From Hymenobacter glacieicola (GTDB lineage: Bacteria; Bacteroidota; Bacteroidia; Cytophagales; Hymenobacteraceae): DNA of 64,000 nucleotides. Both the position numbers and the translations under genes were made by a program. Numbering within the stretch: position 1 is the first letter of the stretch; each line of letters opens with the position of its first letter. Below are positions 33,382 through 41,332 of this stretch, piece after piece. The notes beneath the pieces were generated by a model. The model was not told where the DNA came from. It did not search any database and saw only the letters and a program-made list of their open reading frames with translations. The stretch covers positions 372,001-436,000 of the forward strand of contig NZ_BMGS01000005.1 of the NCBI RefSeq assembly GCF_014640315.1, in the 5' to 3' direction.

Positions 33382-33612
33382 CTACCCGGCCTTCAGGAAA
33401 GTACGGGAGTACTGCAGGATAGAGTTAGTAGTGCTCTGCTTGGGCGTGCAGCGGGCCCCATCCAGGGTTCGTTGGGCCAGGAGCAGATCGGCGCAGGTAG
33501 CGGCCAAGTCGGCGTCGTGCACCAGGGCCTGTTCTACTTCCTGCTGTTCTTTAGCCGGCAATTCGTTGTACACGTACCGGAGTAGCTTCTCGTGGGTAAA
33601 CGTTTTGATCAT
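33382..33612 (-). CDS. small protein overlapping the sigma factor gene (76 aa), possible anti-sigma
   Basis: The ATG at 33612 lies inside the 3' end of the ECF sigma gene, in another frame, with 62 bp of overlap. It is a helical 76-residue protein with HEKLLRYVYNELPAKEQQEVEQALVHDADLAATCADLLLAQ, the pattern of the N-terminal helices of anti-sigma proteins and zf-HC2 domains, but without the zinc-binding His and Cys set and without a membrane segment. Position and overlap suggest a regulator coupled to the sigma factor; this is inferred. Confidence 0.65.
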   Translation of the reverse strand: MIKTFTHEKLLRYVYNELPAKEQQEVEQALVHDADLAATCADLLLAQRTLDGARCTPKQSTTNSILQYSRTFLKAG

Positions 33613-34186
33613 AGAAAACGGGTTGCGCGGCCATTTTTTTCCGCAGGTTAATCAGCGCGTAACGCATACGCCCCAGCGCTGTGTTAATGCTGACCCCCGT
33701 TGCATCGGCAATTTCCTGAAAGCTCATGTCGCCGTAGTGACGCATGATCAGGACTTCTTTCTGCGCCGCGGGCAGCTCCTGAATCAGCTCCCGAAGCCGC
33801 GCGTGGGTTTCTTCCCGGGTAAGCGCAGCCTCAGCACCCTCTTCTGCCAACGACAACGAGTTGAACGCATGACTTGTTGTATCAAGGTTCAATAAAGGGC
33901 TGCGTTTTTCCCGACGAAAGCAGTCAATAGCCAGATTGTGGGCAATGCGGCAAATCCAGGAGGAGAATTTTCCTTCTTCATTATAGCGGCCGCCCTTCAT
34001 GGTGTGAATGGCCTTGATAAAGGTATCCTGTAGCAGATCTTCGGCCACGTCTTCGTCGCGCACGATCAGCATAATGGTAGTAAATACGCGGGCTTTGTGC
34101 CGCTCAAGTAATTGAGCGAAGGCTTCTTCCTGGCCGGCAATATAGAGCGAAATAAGAGCGGAGTCGCTCGGCTGCATGGTTTCCAT
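33551..34186 (-). CDS. ECF-type RNA polymerase sigma factor
   Basis: A sigma-70 family factor of 211 residues from the ATG at 34186. Region 2 with ALISLYIAGQEEAFAQLLERHKARV, EDLLQDTFIKAIHTMKGGRY and FSSWICRIAHNLAID; region 4 with LPAAQKEVLIMRHYGDMSFQEIADATGVSINTALGRMRYAL. A 24-residue tail after region 4 (from about AAQPVFYD) overlaps the next gene. The frame continues far upstream to 34435 but that is AT-rich and not conserved. Its targets are unknown. Confidence 0.92.
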   Translation of the reverse strand: METMQPSDSALISLYIAGQEEAFAQLLERHKARVFTTIMLIVRDEDVAEDLLQDTFIKAIHTMKGGRYNEEGKFSSWICRIAHNLAIDCFRREKRSPLLNLDTTSHAFNSLSLAEEGAEAALTREETHARLRELIQELPAAQKEVLIMRHYGDMSFQEIADATGVSINTALGRMRYALINLRKKMAAQPVFYDQNVYPREATPVRVQRIAG

Positions 34187-34433
34187 AAAGACTACGAAAG
34201 TTAGGGGACGTAGAGCTTTAGGCCATAGAGTGCAGTTGCCGGTGAAAACGAGGAGAAGTGAAGAGAGTAGAAGGAACTCAGTGAAATCAAATGTAGAGAA
34301 CCGCCAGCCCAAACACAATGCCTTGAGCCCGGAAAAGCCAAAATTTTTTTCACGTAGTCTGAAACCAAAATATTCAGTATATACAATTCTTAATGAAATA
34401 GTGTTTATGAATATAATGGATTGATAATAAGGC
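34187..34433. other. AT-rich leader region upstream of the sigma factor gene
   Basis: The spacer before the sigma gene is clearly AT-richer than the rest of the window, most of all at about 34330-34435, and contains TATATAC and AATATTTTGG on the minus strand. It most likely holds the sigma gene promoter, but I cannot fix a box pair with confidence. No convincing ORF was seen. Confidence 0.45.
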
Positions 34434-34477
34434 AAATAAGCTGGAGTTTCCTAAGATAAGGAAACTCCAGCTTATTT
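34434..34477 (-). terminator. terminator of the DUF6799-like gene
   Basis: A perfect 19-bp stem from AAATAAGCTGGAG to its complement with a 6-base loop. It lies directly downstream of the minus-strand gene that ends at 34506. Confidence 0.85.
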
Positions 34478-34505
34478 GGATACTGCCGGAAGCAAGAACC
34501 GTGCG

Positions 34506-35078
34506 CTATGGTTGGAGCTGCTGACTAAGTTGTTGAATTTGCTGTTCGGAAGCCGCAGAGGCCTTAGTACCTGCTGCCGCCCCTGCGGCCCGCTCCGCTA
34601 GCAGATCAGTGAGCTGCCGGAGCTGCTCGAGGCGCTGGCTGGTACGCTGCAGCTCTGGGGTTAGGGCTATAACGTTGGCAGTAGCAGGAATTTCGATTAC
34701 AGTGGGTTTCGAGCCGGTGGTTACCTCATCATGACGCTCAATGGCTTCGGCCGTCATCATGTCGTCGCGGTAAAGTACCACGTCGCCTTGCATATTTACG
34801 GCTTTGCCATCGGCTAGGCGGCGCCGGGAGCCGTTCTTGCTAATCAGGGTACCATCGGGCTGCAGCGTCTGGCCGTTGCTGAAACGCAAAGGGCTAGTCA
34901 GGGGCGTGACTTTCCCCGCTTGCAGGCGGTATATCTTGCCATTACGAACGAAGGCTCCGTCTTTCAGCGTAGCCGCCGTTGTCGAGGTAGTAGTTTGGGC
35001 AACCGCGGAAAAAGCACTGCCCCCTGACAACAGGGCGGCCAGTACGAGGGAACGAAGGAGCATAGCGGAAGAGAACAT
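34506..35078 (-). CDS. secreted DUF6799-like protein (190 aa)
   Basis: An exported protein with signal peptide LLRSLVLAALLSGGSAFSAVAQ, then two to three copies of a short beta motif: KDGAFVRNGKIYRLQAG, RFSNGQTLQPDGTLISKNGSRR and LADGKAVNMQGDVVLY. I associate these with a Hymenobacter-type domain of unknown function (I recall DUF6799, not verified). The C-terminal third is helical, rich in Leu, Gln and Ala, and likely a coiled coil. The start could be 35078 or 35063. Confidence 0.75.
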   Translation of the reverse strand: MFSSAMLLRSLVLAALLSGGSAFSAVAQTTTSTTAATLKDGAFVRNGKIYRLQAGKVTPLTSPLRFSNGQTLQPDGTLISKNGSRRRLADGKAVNMQGDVVLYRDDMMTAEAIERHDEVTTGSKPTVIEIPATANVIALTPELQRTSQRLEQLRQLTDLLAERAAGAAAGTKASAASEQQIQQLSQQLQP

Positions 35079-35161
35079 AGAAAGCTTGGGAAAAGGAAAG
35101 AGCGAGAAATACGCTAGCATACGGGGTAGCCCTCCTTTATGGCCAACCTCTGCGCCGTAGC

Positions 35162-35590
35162 CTAGGCGCTGTCGAGATGCTGGCGGCTGTGAAGCCAATG
35201 GATGGCCGCTTCTTCCGTGGCAAAGAGCCGAACGTGGGCAAGGTCGCTGAAGACCATGGGCGAGCCAGTTTGCTGCTCCTCGGGGCTGAGTTGCGCGGCT
35301 GAAACCAGGAATGCCAGATAAACCCGGCCATGCAGAACGGCAGCTACGCGCGGCATAAACTGAGTCAGGACCCAGTGGGTGTCGTCCTCACTGGCTGGGC
35401 CCCGGCCCCGCGAATCAGCCAGCCAATACCGGGTAGATGCCGGCCGCGCTAGGGTTAAGGCAGCCTCATAGCTTTGCTGCAGCTCCGCAGCCGAAACAGG
35501 CCGCGTCCAGCGGATGATCAGCACTCCTAGCTCATCCCGGCGGTGAAACTCCACGTAATCGGCGGCGGTAGGGGGTGGGGCTGAGGGCAT
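35162..35590 (-). CDS. hypothetical protein, possible SpoIIAA-like fold (142 aa)
   Basis: Unrecognised small cytosolic protein without signal peptide. Pattern: strand FHRRDELGVLIIRWTRP, helix, RYWLADSRGRGPASEDDTHWVL, strand AYLAFLVS-like segment (RVYLAFLVSAAQ), and a final VRLFATEEAAIHWLH. This resembles the SpoIIAA-like/STAS-like proteins that are often found in this clade, but it is only a pattern judgement. It lies 83 bp before the DUF6799-like gene, same strand. Confidence 0.6.
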   Translation of the reverse strand: MPSAPPPTAADYVEFHRRDELGVLIIRWTRPVSAAELQQSYEAALTLARPASTRYWLADSRGRGPASEDDTHWVLTQFMPRVAAVLHGRVYLAFLVSAAQLSPEEQQTGSPMVFSDLAHVRLFATEEAAIHWLHSRQHLDSA

Positions 35591-35808
35591 AGTAGGGAGG
35601 AGTAGGTAAACGGAAAATATACGACGTACAGCAAACCACTTATCGGCTGTGTCGGCGGCTCGGCCTATAGCTTACTGAGGGTATAATACAAACCAAAGGC
35701 GTTGGTTGCATACGATAACGCAAGCAAAAGGGCCTGCGTAAGCGGACGGCCCGGCAAGGACAATTCAGTAAAAGTACGGCGCTGCTGCCCTACCGGCTGT
35801 AAGGGAGC

Positions 35809-35816
35809 TACCTTTG
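35809..35816 (+). promoter_or_regulatory. -7 box for the MFS transporter
   Basis: TACCTTTG, an exact TAnnTTTG, 31 bp before the ATG at 35847. Only a CTG lies at a near-correct -33 distance. Confidence 0.55.
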
Positions 35817-35846
35817 CCCGCTCGCTGGTTTTCGCTTTCCTGTTCT

Positions 35847-37151
35847 ATGTCCGCTTCTGCTGCTACCCCTCGTCACGATCCTTACGCCGCCCTGCGCATT
35901 CCTGATTTTCGGCGGTTGATTTCTGCCCGCGCCGCCATGGTCATGGCCACGCAGATTCAAGGGGTAGTAGTGAGCTGGCAGATGTTCAAGCTCACCAATG
36001 ATCCGCTGGCCCTGGGCCTGATTGGGCTGGCCGAAGCCATTCCCAGCATTGTGGTATCCTTGTACGCTGGCCACGTAGCCGACTCTGTACGCCGCAAAAA
36101 CATCATCGTGTCGGCGGTGGCGGTGCTGCTGCTTTGCTCGGTTTCCCTGTGGCTGTTGTCGCGGCCGGCGGGGCTGGCTTTGTTGCAGAAAGATGCTTTC
36201 TACACTCTACCTCTGTACGCGGTTATCTTCGTGAGCGGCATTGCCCGGGGCTTTTTGGGGCCAGCCCTGTTCTCGTTTATGCCTCAGCTGCTCCCCGACC
36301 GGCAAGTGCTGTCCAATGCCATTACCTGGAATAGTACTACTTGGCAGGCGTCGTCCGTAATTGGGCCGGCTATTGGGGGCCTGATTGTGGGGCTGGCTGG
36401 CCGGCACCAGACCAACGTTGGTATTTCCACGGCCTACGCCGTGGATGCTGTTCTGATGGCCGTAGCCCTGAGCATTTTTATTAGCATTGCGGGCCGGCCC
36501 TTACCGGTGCGGGAGGGCGAAAAGCTCAGCCTAAAGGAAAGCCTGCTAAGTGGGGTGCAGTTCATCTTCGGCAACCAACTGGTGCTGGCGGCCCTGTCGT
36601 TGGATTTGTTTGCGGTGCTGTTTGGCGGAGCCGTGGCCCTATTGCCCATCTTTGCCGATGATATTCTCAAGGTAGGAGCTGAGGGGCTAGGATACCTGCG
36701 CGCCGCGCCGGCCGTGGGTTCGGTGCTGATGGCCATGAGCCTCACCTACTTTCCCATTCGGAAGTGGGCCGGGCGCAAGCTGCTGTGGGCCGTAGCCGGG
36801 TTTGGCCTGGCTACCATCGGCTTTGCCTTGTCCACCAACTTCTGGCTTTCCCTGGGGCTGCTGTTCCTGACCGGTGTCTTTGATTCCGTGTCGGTGATTG
36901 TGCGCTCTACCCTGCTGCACACGTTCACGCCGGAGCACATGAAGGGCCGGGTATCGGCCGTAAACAACATCTTCATCGGCTCGTCCAATGAAATTGGCTC
37001 CTTTGAGTCGGGAGCCGCGGCCAAACTGCTGGGAGTGGTCAACTCCGTGGTTTTCGGCGGCGCCATGACGTTGGTTGTCGTGGCAGTTACGGCCCTAAAA
37101 GCCAATAAGCTGCGCCAGCTAGACCTGACGCCCCAGCCCCAAAAAGCGTAG
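35847..37151 (+). CDS. MFS transporter, EntS-like exporter type
   Basis: A 434-residue inner-membrane carrier with about 12 hydrophobic segments. Start MSASAATPRHDPYAALRIPDFRRL, then the first helix region with ATQIQGVVVSWQMFKLTNDPLALGLIGLAEAIP, the typical MFS_3 opening. The motif A-type loop reads GHVADSVRRKNII. The C-terminal half has GAVALLPIFADDIL and HTFTPEHMKGRVSAVNN. The family includes enterobactin and drug exporters; the substrate cannot be told. A -7 box lies just upstream and a terminator downstream, so it is a single-gene unit. Confidence 0.9.
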   Translation: MSASAATPRHDPYAALRIPDFRRLISARAAMVMATQIQGVVVSWQMFKLTNDPLALGLIGLAEAIPSIVVSLYAGHVADSVRRKNIIVSAVAVLLLCSVSLWLLSRPAGLALLQKDAFYTLPLYAVIFVSGIARGFLGPALFSFMPQLLPDRQVLSNAITWNSTTWQASSVIGPAIGGLIVGLAGRHQTNVGISTAYAVDAVLMAVALSIFISIAGRPLPVREGEKLSLKESLLSGVQFIFGNQLVLAALSLDLFAVLFGGAVALLPIFADDILKVGAEGLGYLRAAPAVGSVLMAMSLTYFPIRKWAGRKLLWAVAGFGLATIGFALSTNFWLSLGLLFLTGVFDSVSVIVRSTLLHTFTPEHMKGRVSAVNNIFIGSSNEIGSFESGAAAKLLGVVNSVVFGGAMTLVVVAVTALKANKLRQLDLTPQPQKA

Positions 37152-37172
37152 CTGACAAGCTAGTTGCTGCGC

Positions 37173-37211
37173 AAAAAAGCCCGCCCGAACTATATTCGGG
37201 CGGGCTTTTTT
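37173..37211. terminator. bidirectional terminator after the MFS gene
   Basis: GCCCGCCCGAA (37179-37189) pairs perfectly with TTCGGGCGGGC (37195-37205), A-run before and T-run after, between convergent genes. Confidence 0.95.
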
Positions 37212-37230
37212 GTGGATACTAATGGGCCGG

Positions 37231-37983
37231 TTACTGCTGAAAGGCTTGTTTCTTCTCCTGAGGGCAGATGGGGTCCGGCTTCATTTCCAGAATTTTCTCA
37301 ACCACCAATCCTTCCTCGGCGCTACCGCTCGGGCTTTGCACCGTAGCCAGTACCCGCACAAAAACGGCCTGGCCATCGTCCTTGCGGGTGGTAGTGTAGC
37401 GGCGCTGCAAATCAGCGGTAAGCCCGGTCGGCGCTATGGTGTAGCGCTTATCCGACCCGCATTCAATCAGGCTGGCGGCATTGGCCTGGTACGTGAACTT
37501 GCCCGTAAACTCCCGGCGAGTACCGGCGGCGCTCAGGTCGCTGTTGGCCGTGCGGTTCAGGGTGTAGTCCTGGTTATTTGCCTGCATGGGCTTGCCCGTA
37601 GCATCCAGCAAGCGCAACGACTCGTCCGCTTCCACGGAGTAGCGCCGGGCCGGGTCGTTGCCGCTGGGCTCCAGAGTAACCACCTGCCCGCGCACCCGCC
37701 ACGGGCCCCGGCGGTAATTAACCGGCGAGGTGCGCCCAAGGTAGGTTTCCTGCAACTCGTACAGGCTATCGGGCCGGAGGGTGAGGCGGGTGGCAATGCC
37801 CTGGCAGTCGTTGCAAGGCATGGTATCGGCGTAGATACCAGCTAGGGGCAGGGTAGCGGCGCCGGCGTCTTTATCAGCGGCTGCATTTTCAGAGCCCGTG
37901 CTAAAGGGCTGCTCCCGGCCCTGGCAGGAGGCCAACAGACACAAACCACTGGCTGCAATTAAAAGGGAGTGAGAGAAAGTCAT
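37231..37983 (-). CDS. NlpE-like lipoprotein (250 aa)
   Basis: A lipoprotein with lipobox LASC. The segment LAGIYADTMPCNDCQGIATRLTLRPDSLYELQETYLG near residue 48 onward is the hallmark of the NlpE N-terminal domain, with its CxxC pair (CNDC). It is followed by a second beta domain with ANNQDYTLNR and EFTGKFTYQANAASLIECG. In enterobacteria NlpE senses surface contact and copper stress; no CpxAR-type pair is near, so that role is not supported here. The start is the ATG at 37983. Confidence 0.85.
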   Translation of the reverse strand: MTFSHSLLIAASGLCLLASCQGREQPFSTGSENAAADKDAGAATLPLAGIYADTMPCNDCQGIATRLTLRPDSLYELQETYLGRTSPVNYRRGPWRVRGQVVTLEPSGNDPARRYSVEADESLRLLDATGKPMQANNQDYTLNRTANSDLSAAGTRREFTGKFTYQANAASLIECGSDKRYTIAPTGLTADLQRRYTTTRKDDGQAVFVRVLATVQSPSGSAEEGLVVEKILEMKPDPICPQEKKQAFQQ

Positions 37984-38137
37984 ATGGCAGAACATATAGG
38001 GAGAGAATTTCCTACGCATCCTCGTTTCCAATAGATGCCAAATAATGGGGTTAGCCTAGATAATTGTATGAAATGTGGATAAGTCTGTGGATAACACAGG
38101 TCTTATGCACATTTTGAGTGGTTTACCTGTGCTTGAG

Positions 38138-38740
38138 TTAAGCCCGCATCGGGACTAACAGGAAGGTGCCTTGCAAACACCGGACAAAGCCGCGCCGCTG
38201 GTTGTCGCGGTTCAGATCCTGCCGGTGATACTGGCCATTGAGTGAGGAAGCTCCTACCAGCAACATGGTGTAGCCCCGGCGGCGCACCAGGTAGCGGCCC
38301 AAGCCGGCCCCGGGCGCAGGCGCGAACTGCCCCCGAAATTGCTCTGCCGTGGCCCAGGCGGCTACCAGCGGCGCTGGGTCGGTGCCGGCGGCCTGGGCTT
38401 CGCGGTAAAGGGCAGCTAGGCGTACATCTGTGGTGTAGTGTTCTTCAGGTCGCAGACGCACCACCAGGTCGTGGGCTTGCCATAGGTGCTTCATGGCGTC
38501 CTTCTTCCACAGAATCTCCCCGCAGTGCCGGCAAATGTGCTCATCGGCCCGGCACACCAGTTGGTCCGGGGCGGGGCAAGGGGTAGTACTTACTGCCCGC
38601 TGCTCCCGTAGCACTTGCATCAGCGCCGAAAACAACTCGCCCTCGCTAACGCCATGCTTGTGACGAAGAATTTCAAGCGTATGCCGGCTGAGCATGCCAA
38701 AAGCGAGAATGTCGTGTAAGTCGGTGCGCAGAGCTAGCAT
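38138..38740 (-). CDS. hypothetical protein with a C2H2-like zinc-finger motif (200 aa)
   Basis: Unrecognised. The first 60 residues are helical (LHDILAFGMLSRHTLEILRHKHG). A motif C70-x2-C73-x11-H85-x4-H90 follows (ICRHCGEILWKKDAMKHLWQAH region), with hydrophobic residues in the places expected for a classical zinc finger. The C-terminal half holds arginine-rich GRYLVRRRGYTMLLVGASS and GFVRCLQG. It has no signal peptide. The spacing is closer to eukaryote-type C2H2 fingers than to Ros-type bacterial ones (C-x2-C-x9-H). DNA or RNA binding is possible but not shown. Confidence 0.65.
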   Translation of the reverse strand: MLALRTDLHDILAFGMLSRHTLEILRHKHGVSEGELFSALMQVLREQRAVSTTPCPAPDQLVCRADEHICRHCGEILWKKDAMKHLWQAHDLVVRLRPEEHYTTDVRLAALYREAQAAGTDPAPLVAAWATAEQFRGQFAPAPGAGLGRYLVRRRGYTMLLVGASSLNGQYHRQDLNRDNQRRGFVRCLQGTFLLVPMRA

Positions 38741-38849
38741 GGGAGTCTATAAGCTCGAAAGCAAGGCGGAGGTTCCGTGCGGCATGGGCAAAAGAAAAGC
38801 GCCGAAGCTCAGCCTCGACGCTTTTGTCTGGTTTGGGAAGCGTACTGGA

Positions 38850-40334
38850 TTAGCGGCTGGCCTGGGCCGATTTAGGGGCTCGTTTGGCGGCCGGCTTAGG
38901 GGTAGTAGCCGTCTTAGCATCTGAGGTGGGCAAGGGCTGGGGCCGCTCCGTGTTGTCAAATATCCATTCCCGCACCGTCGTCAGGGTTTTGGGCGAGAAG
39001 GTGGGCGTCTGCTCCCCATTTACGAGGGGCCAGTCTTTCATTTCGGGCTGAAACCAGTGGTTAACGCCCGCCAGCTTTGCCGATTTCACTTTGGCGTTCT
39101 TCAGGCCCTGCTTCAGCGGGCCCATGTTCTGGCTGGGGTCCACCTGCAAATCGTTGGAGCCGCCCAGCAGCAGCACCGGGCATTTCACGTCAGCCAGGCT
39201 GCGGGTAGGATCAAAATCGAGGAAGTAGCGCGACCAAGGCGAGGTAAGCTGTACGGCGCGGGCCCGAGCCATGTGGGGGTCCATGTCGGTGTTGTTGAAG
39301 CGCAGCGTGGCGGCTACCTTGCCGCGGGCTTGGTTGTCGTTGGGCGTCTGCCGAATGATTTCTACCATTTCCTTGTGCAGCTCCAGCGCGGCCTTCACCT
39401 GAGCCGGGTTAGAGCCAATCAGGCGCATAATTTCCACTTGCTGCCGCAGAATCACGTCGCGGCCCGGAATCCCGTAGCCCGACAGCGCCACCACGAAGGC
39501 CGGGGTAGCGGGCTGCTGCTCAGCGGCGGCCAGCAGCGCCACGTTGGCGCCCTCGCCGTGCCCGATCAGGCCAATGTAGCGCTGGTCGATGAGGGGCTTA
39601 GCCCGCAGGTACACCATGGCAGCCTGGGCGTCCGTCACCAGGTCCACGGTGGTAGTAGTGAAATGGTTGCCCTGAGACTTGCCCACGCCCCGGTCATCGA
39701 AGCGCAGCACGGCAATACCACGGCGGGTAAGATGGTCGGCCAAGGACCCGAACATGCGGTAGTCCTGCTGCTCCACGTCGCGGTTCTGGGGGCCATTGTC
39801 GGAGAGCAGCACCACAGCTGGGAAAGGGCCCGGCCCGGCCGGAATGGTGAGCGTACCAGCCAGGGCCAAATCAGCTTTGGTGTTCAGGAATTTAACTTCT
39901 TCCTCCCGGTAGGGCGGGGTGAGGCGGGGCTTGCTGGCGGCCACGGGCTGGGTTGCCGGCTTCAGGCGGGTAAGTGTAAGCGGGGCCGTGAGGCCGGGCT
40001 GCGACCAAGTGCCCTGAAACGTGGCGCCTCCGTCCTTTACTTTGCCCACAAACTTGCTGCCGGCCTGCTCAATGCTCACGGTAATGTCGCTGCCCTTCAA
40101 GGTCACCTCGGCCGGCATGCGGCTGATGCGCTGCTGGGGCGCATCAAGCGCCGCGTAGTAGGTGCCATTGGACAAAGGAACCAGGGTAATAATCAGCGTC
40201 AGCTGACCGCCCGGCACCTTCAACGGGCCTTTCCACTGTCCGTTCAACGGGGGCTGGTCGGCGGCCGCCAGAGAGGCCAGCGGTAACCAATATAGTAGCC
40301 AAAGCAGGAAAAGTGCGGGTAGGGTTTTCTTCAT
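38850..40334 (-). CDS. secreted alpha/beta hydrolase-fold protein, nucleophile Ser replaced
   Basis: A 494-residue exported protein. Signal peptide to about residue 25, an N-terminal beta domain (about 27-130, NGQWKGPLKVPGGQLTLIITL, also seen in other Bacteroidota hydrolases), then an alpha/beta hydrolase domain with AVLRFDDRGVGKS. The nucleophile elbow reads GHGEG at about residue 255 where relatives have GHSEG, so the catalytic Ser is Gly (codon GGC). The Asp (SNDLQVD near 390) and His (GVNHW near 424) regions are present. The Ser/Ala/Pro/Lys tail ends the protein. Likely inactive or with altered chemistry. Confidence 0.82.
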   Translation of the reverse strand: MKKTLPALFLLWLLYWLPLASLAAADQPPLNGQWKGPLKVPGGQLTLIITLVPLSNGTYYAALDAPQQRISRMPAEVTLKGSDITVSIEQAGSKFVGKVKDGGATFQGTWSQPGLTAPLTLTRLKPATQPVAASKPRLTPPYREEEVKFLNTKADLALAGTLTIPAGPGPFPAVVLLSDNGPQNRDVEQQDYRMFGSLADHLTRRGIAVLRFDDRGVGKSQGNHFTTTTVDLVTDAQAAMVYLRAKPLIDQRYIGLIGHGEGANVALLAAAEQQPATPAFVVALSGYGIPGRDVILRQQVEIMRLIGSNPAQVKAALELHKEMVEIIRQTPNDNQARGKVAATLRFNNTDMDPHMARARAVQLTSPWSRYFLDFDPTRSLADVKCPVLLLGGSNDLQVDPSQNMGPLKQGLKNAKVKSAKLAGVNHWFQPEMKDWPLVNGEQTPTFSPKTLTTVREWIFDNTERPQPLPTSDAKTATTPKPAAKRAPKSAQASR

Positions 40335-40511
40335 AAAATGAAAGTCAACAGGGGTATTTTACCGCTTAGCGCGCAGACTAGGTATGAAAATATCAAACTT
40401 GACGCATACATGCCAACCGGAGTTACGCCGGAAGCCGCAGAAAGGGATTGGCGGTAGTGAGAAGGGCTAAAATTTTTTAGCGCCTTGGCCGTATTGTCCT
40501 GTTTGAAAGTA

Positions 40512-40527
40512 TATAGCGCATGCTATA
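40512..40527. promoter_or_regulatory. palindrome upstream of the SGNH hydrolase gene
   Basis: TATAGC-GCAT-GCTATA, perfect 6-bp arms (7 with flanking A/T), 100 bp before the ATG at 40627 in an AT-rich stretch. Could be an operator; no regulator is adjacent. Confidence 0.35.
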
Positions 40528-40626
40528 TTTATTTTGGGCCTGGCTTGGCTGCTTGGGGTATAGAAAATAAGGCGGGTGCTTTGCGGGCGCCGGGTTACCT
40601 TGCCGTATTCCTTATCTTTTCTGCTG

Positions 40627-41319
40627 ATGGCTTACTGTGTTTTGCGCCGAGTACGTGCCGGTGCGTTCCTGCTGTTTTTAACCGTTGCTACCCGCAGCGG
40701 CTGGGCGCAAATCACTCCCGTCAACCCGGCGCAATGGACCCAGGAACTGCGCGCCTTCGCCCGGCAGGATAGCCTGACGCCCCCGCCCAAGCGACCTATT
40801 CTGTTCTACGGCAGCTCGTCCATTCGTAAGTGGGAAACGCTGCGGCAGGATTTTGCCGGCCGCCCCGTCCTGAACCGCGGCTTCGGCGGCTCCCGTTTCC
40901 CCGATGCCCTGTACTTCTTCGACCGGCTGGTGGCAGTCTACCAACCCCGGCAAGTGGTGCTCTACGAGGGCGACAACGACATTGGCTCCGGCGCTACCCC
41001 GCAGGAAGTGTTTCAGTCGTTTCTGGCCTTCGAGCAGCTCATGCAGCAGAAGCTACCCAAGGTGCCGCTGGTGTTCCTGGCCATCAAGCCCAGCCCCTCG
41101 CGCTGGGTGCTCTACCCCAAGGTGCAGGAAGCCAACCGCCTCATCCGGGAATACATTGAGCAGCACCCCAAACGCCTGCGCTACGTGAACGTGGCTACCC
41201 CCATGCTGGGCCCCAACGGCCGGCCCCGCCCGGAACTGTTCGTATCCGACAGCCTCCACATGACGCCCGCCGGGTACGAGGTGTGGGAGGGGGTAGTGGG
41301 GAAGGCGTTGAAGCGGTAG
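40627..41319 (+). CDS. SGNH/GDSL-family hydrolase
   Basis: An exported esterase-type protein of 230 residues. Signal peptide from the ATG at 40627 ends near WAQ. The SGNH blocks are present: block I ILFYGSSSIRKWETL (Ser), block II NRGFGGSRFPD (Gly), block III YEGDNDIGSG (Asn) and block V VSDSLHMTPAGYEVW (Asp/His). Substrates of this family are acyl or acetyl esters, often on polysaccharides; none can be named here. It is convergent with the gene at 41333. Confidence 0.9.
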   Translation: MAYCVLRRVRAGAFLLFLTVATRSGWAQITPVNPAQWTQELRAFARQDSLTPPPKRPILFYGSSSIRKWETLRQDFAGRPVLNRGFGGSRFPDALYFFDRLVAVYQPRQVVLYEGDNDIGSGATPQEVFQSFLAFEQLMQQKLPKVPLVFLAIKPSPSRWVLYPKVQEANRLIREYIEQHPKRLRYVNVATPMLGPNGRPRPELFVSDSLHMTPAGYEVWEGVVGKALKR

Positions 41320-41332
41320 TACACTGGCGCGC

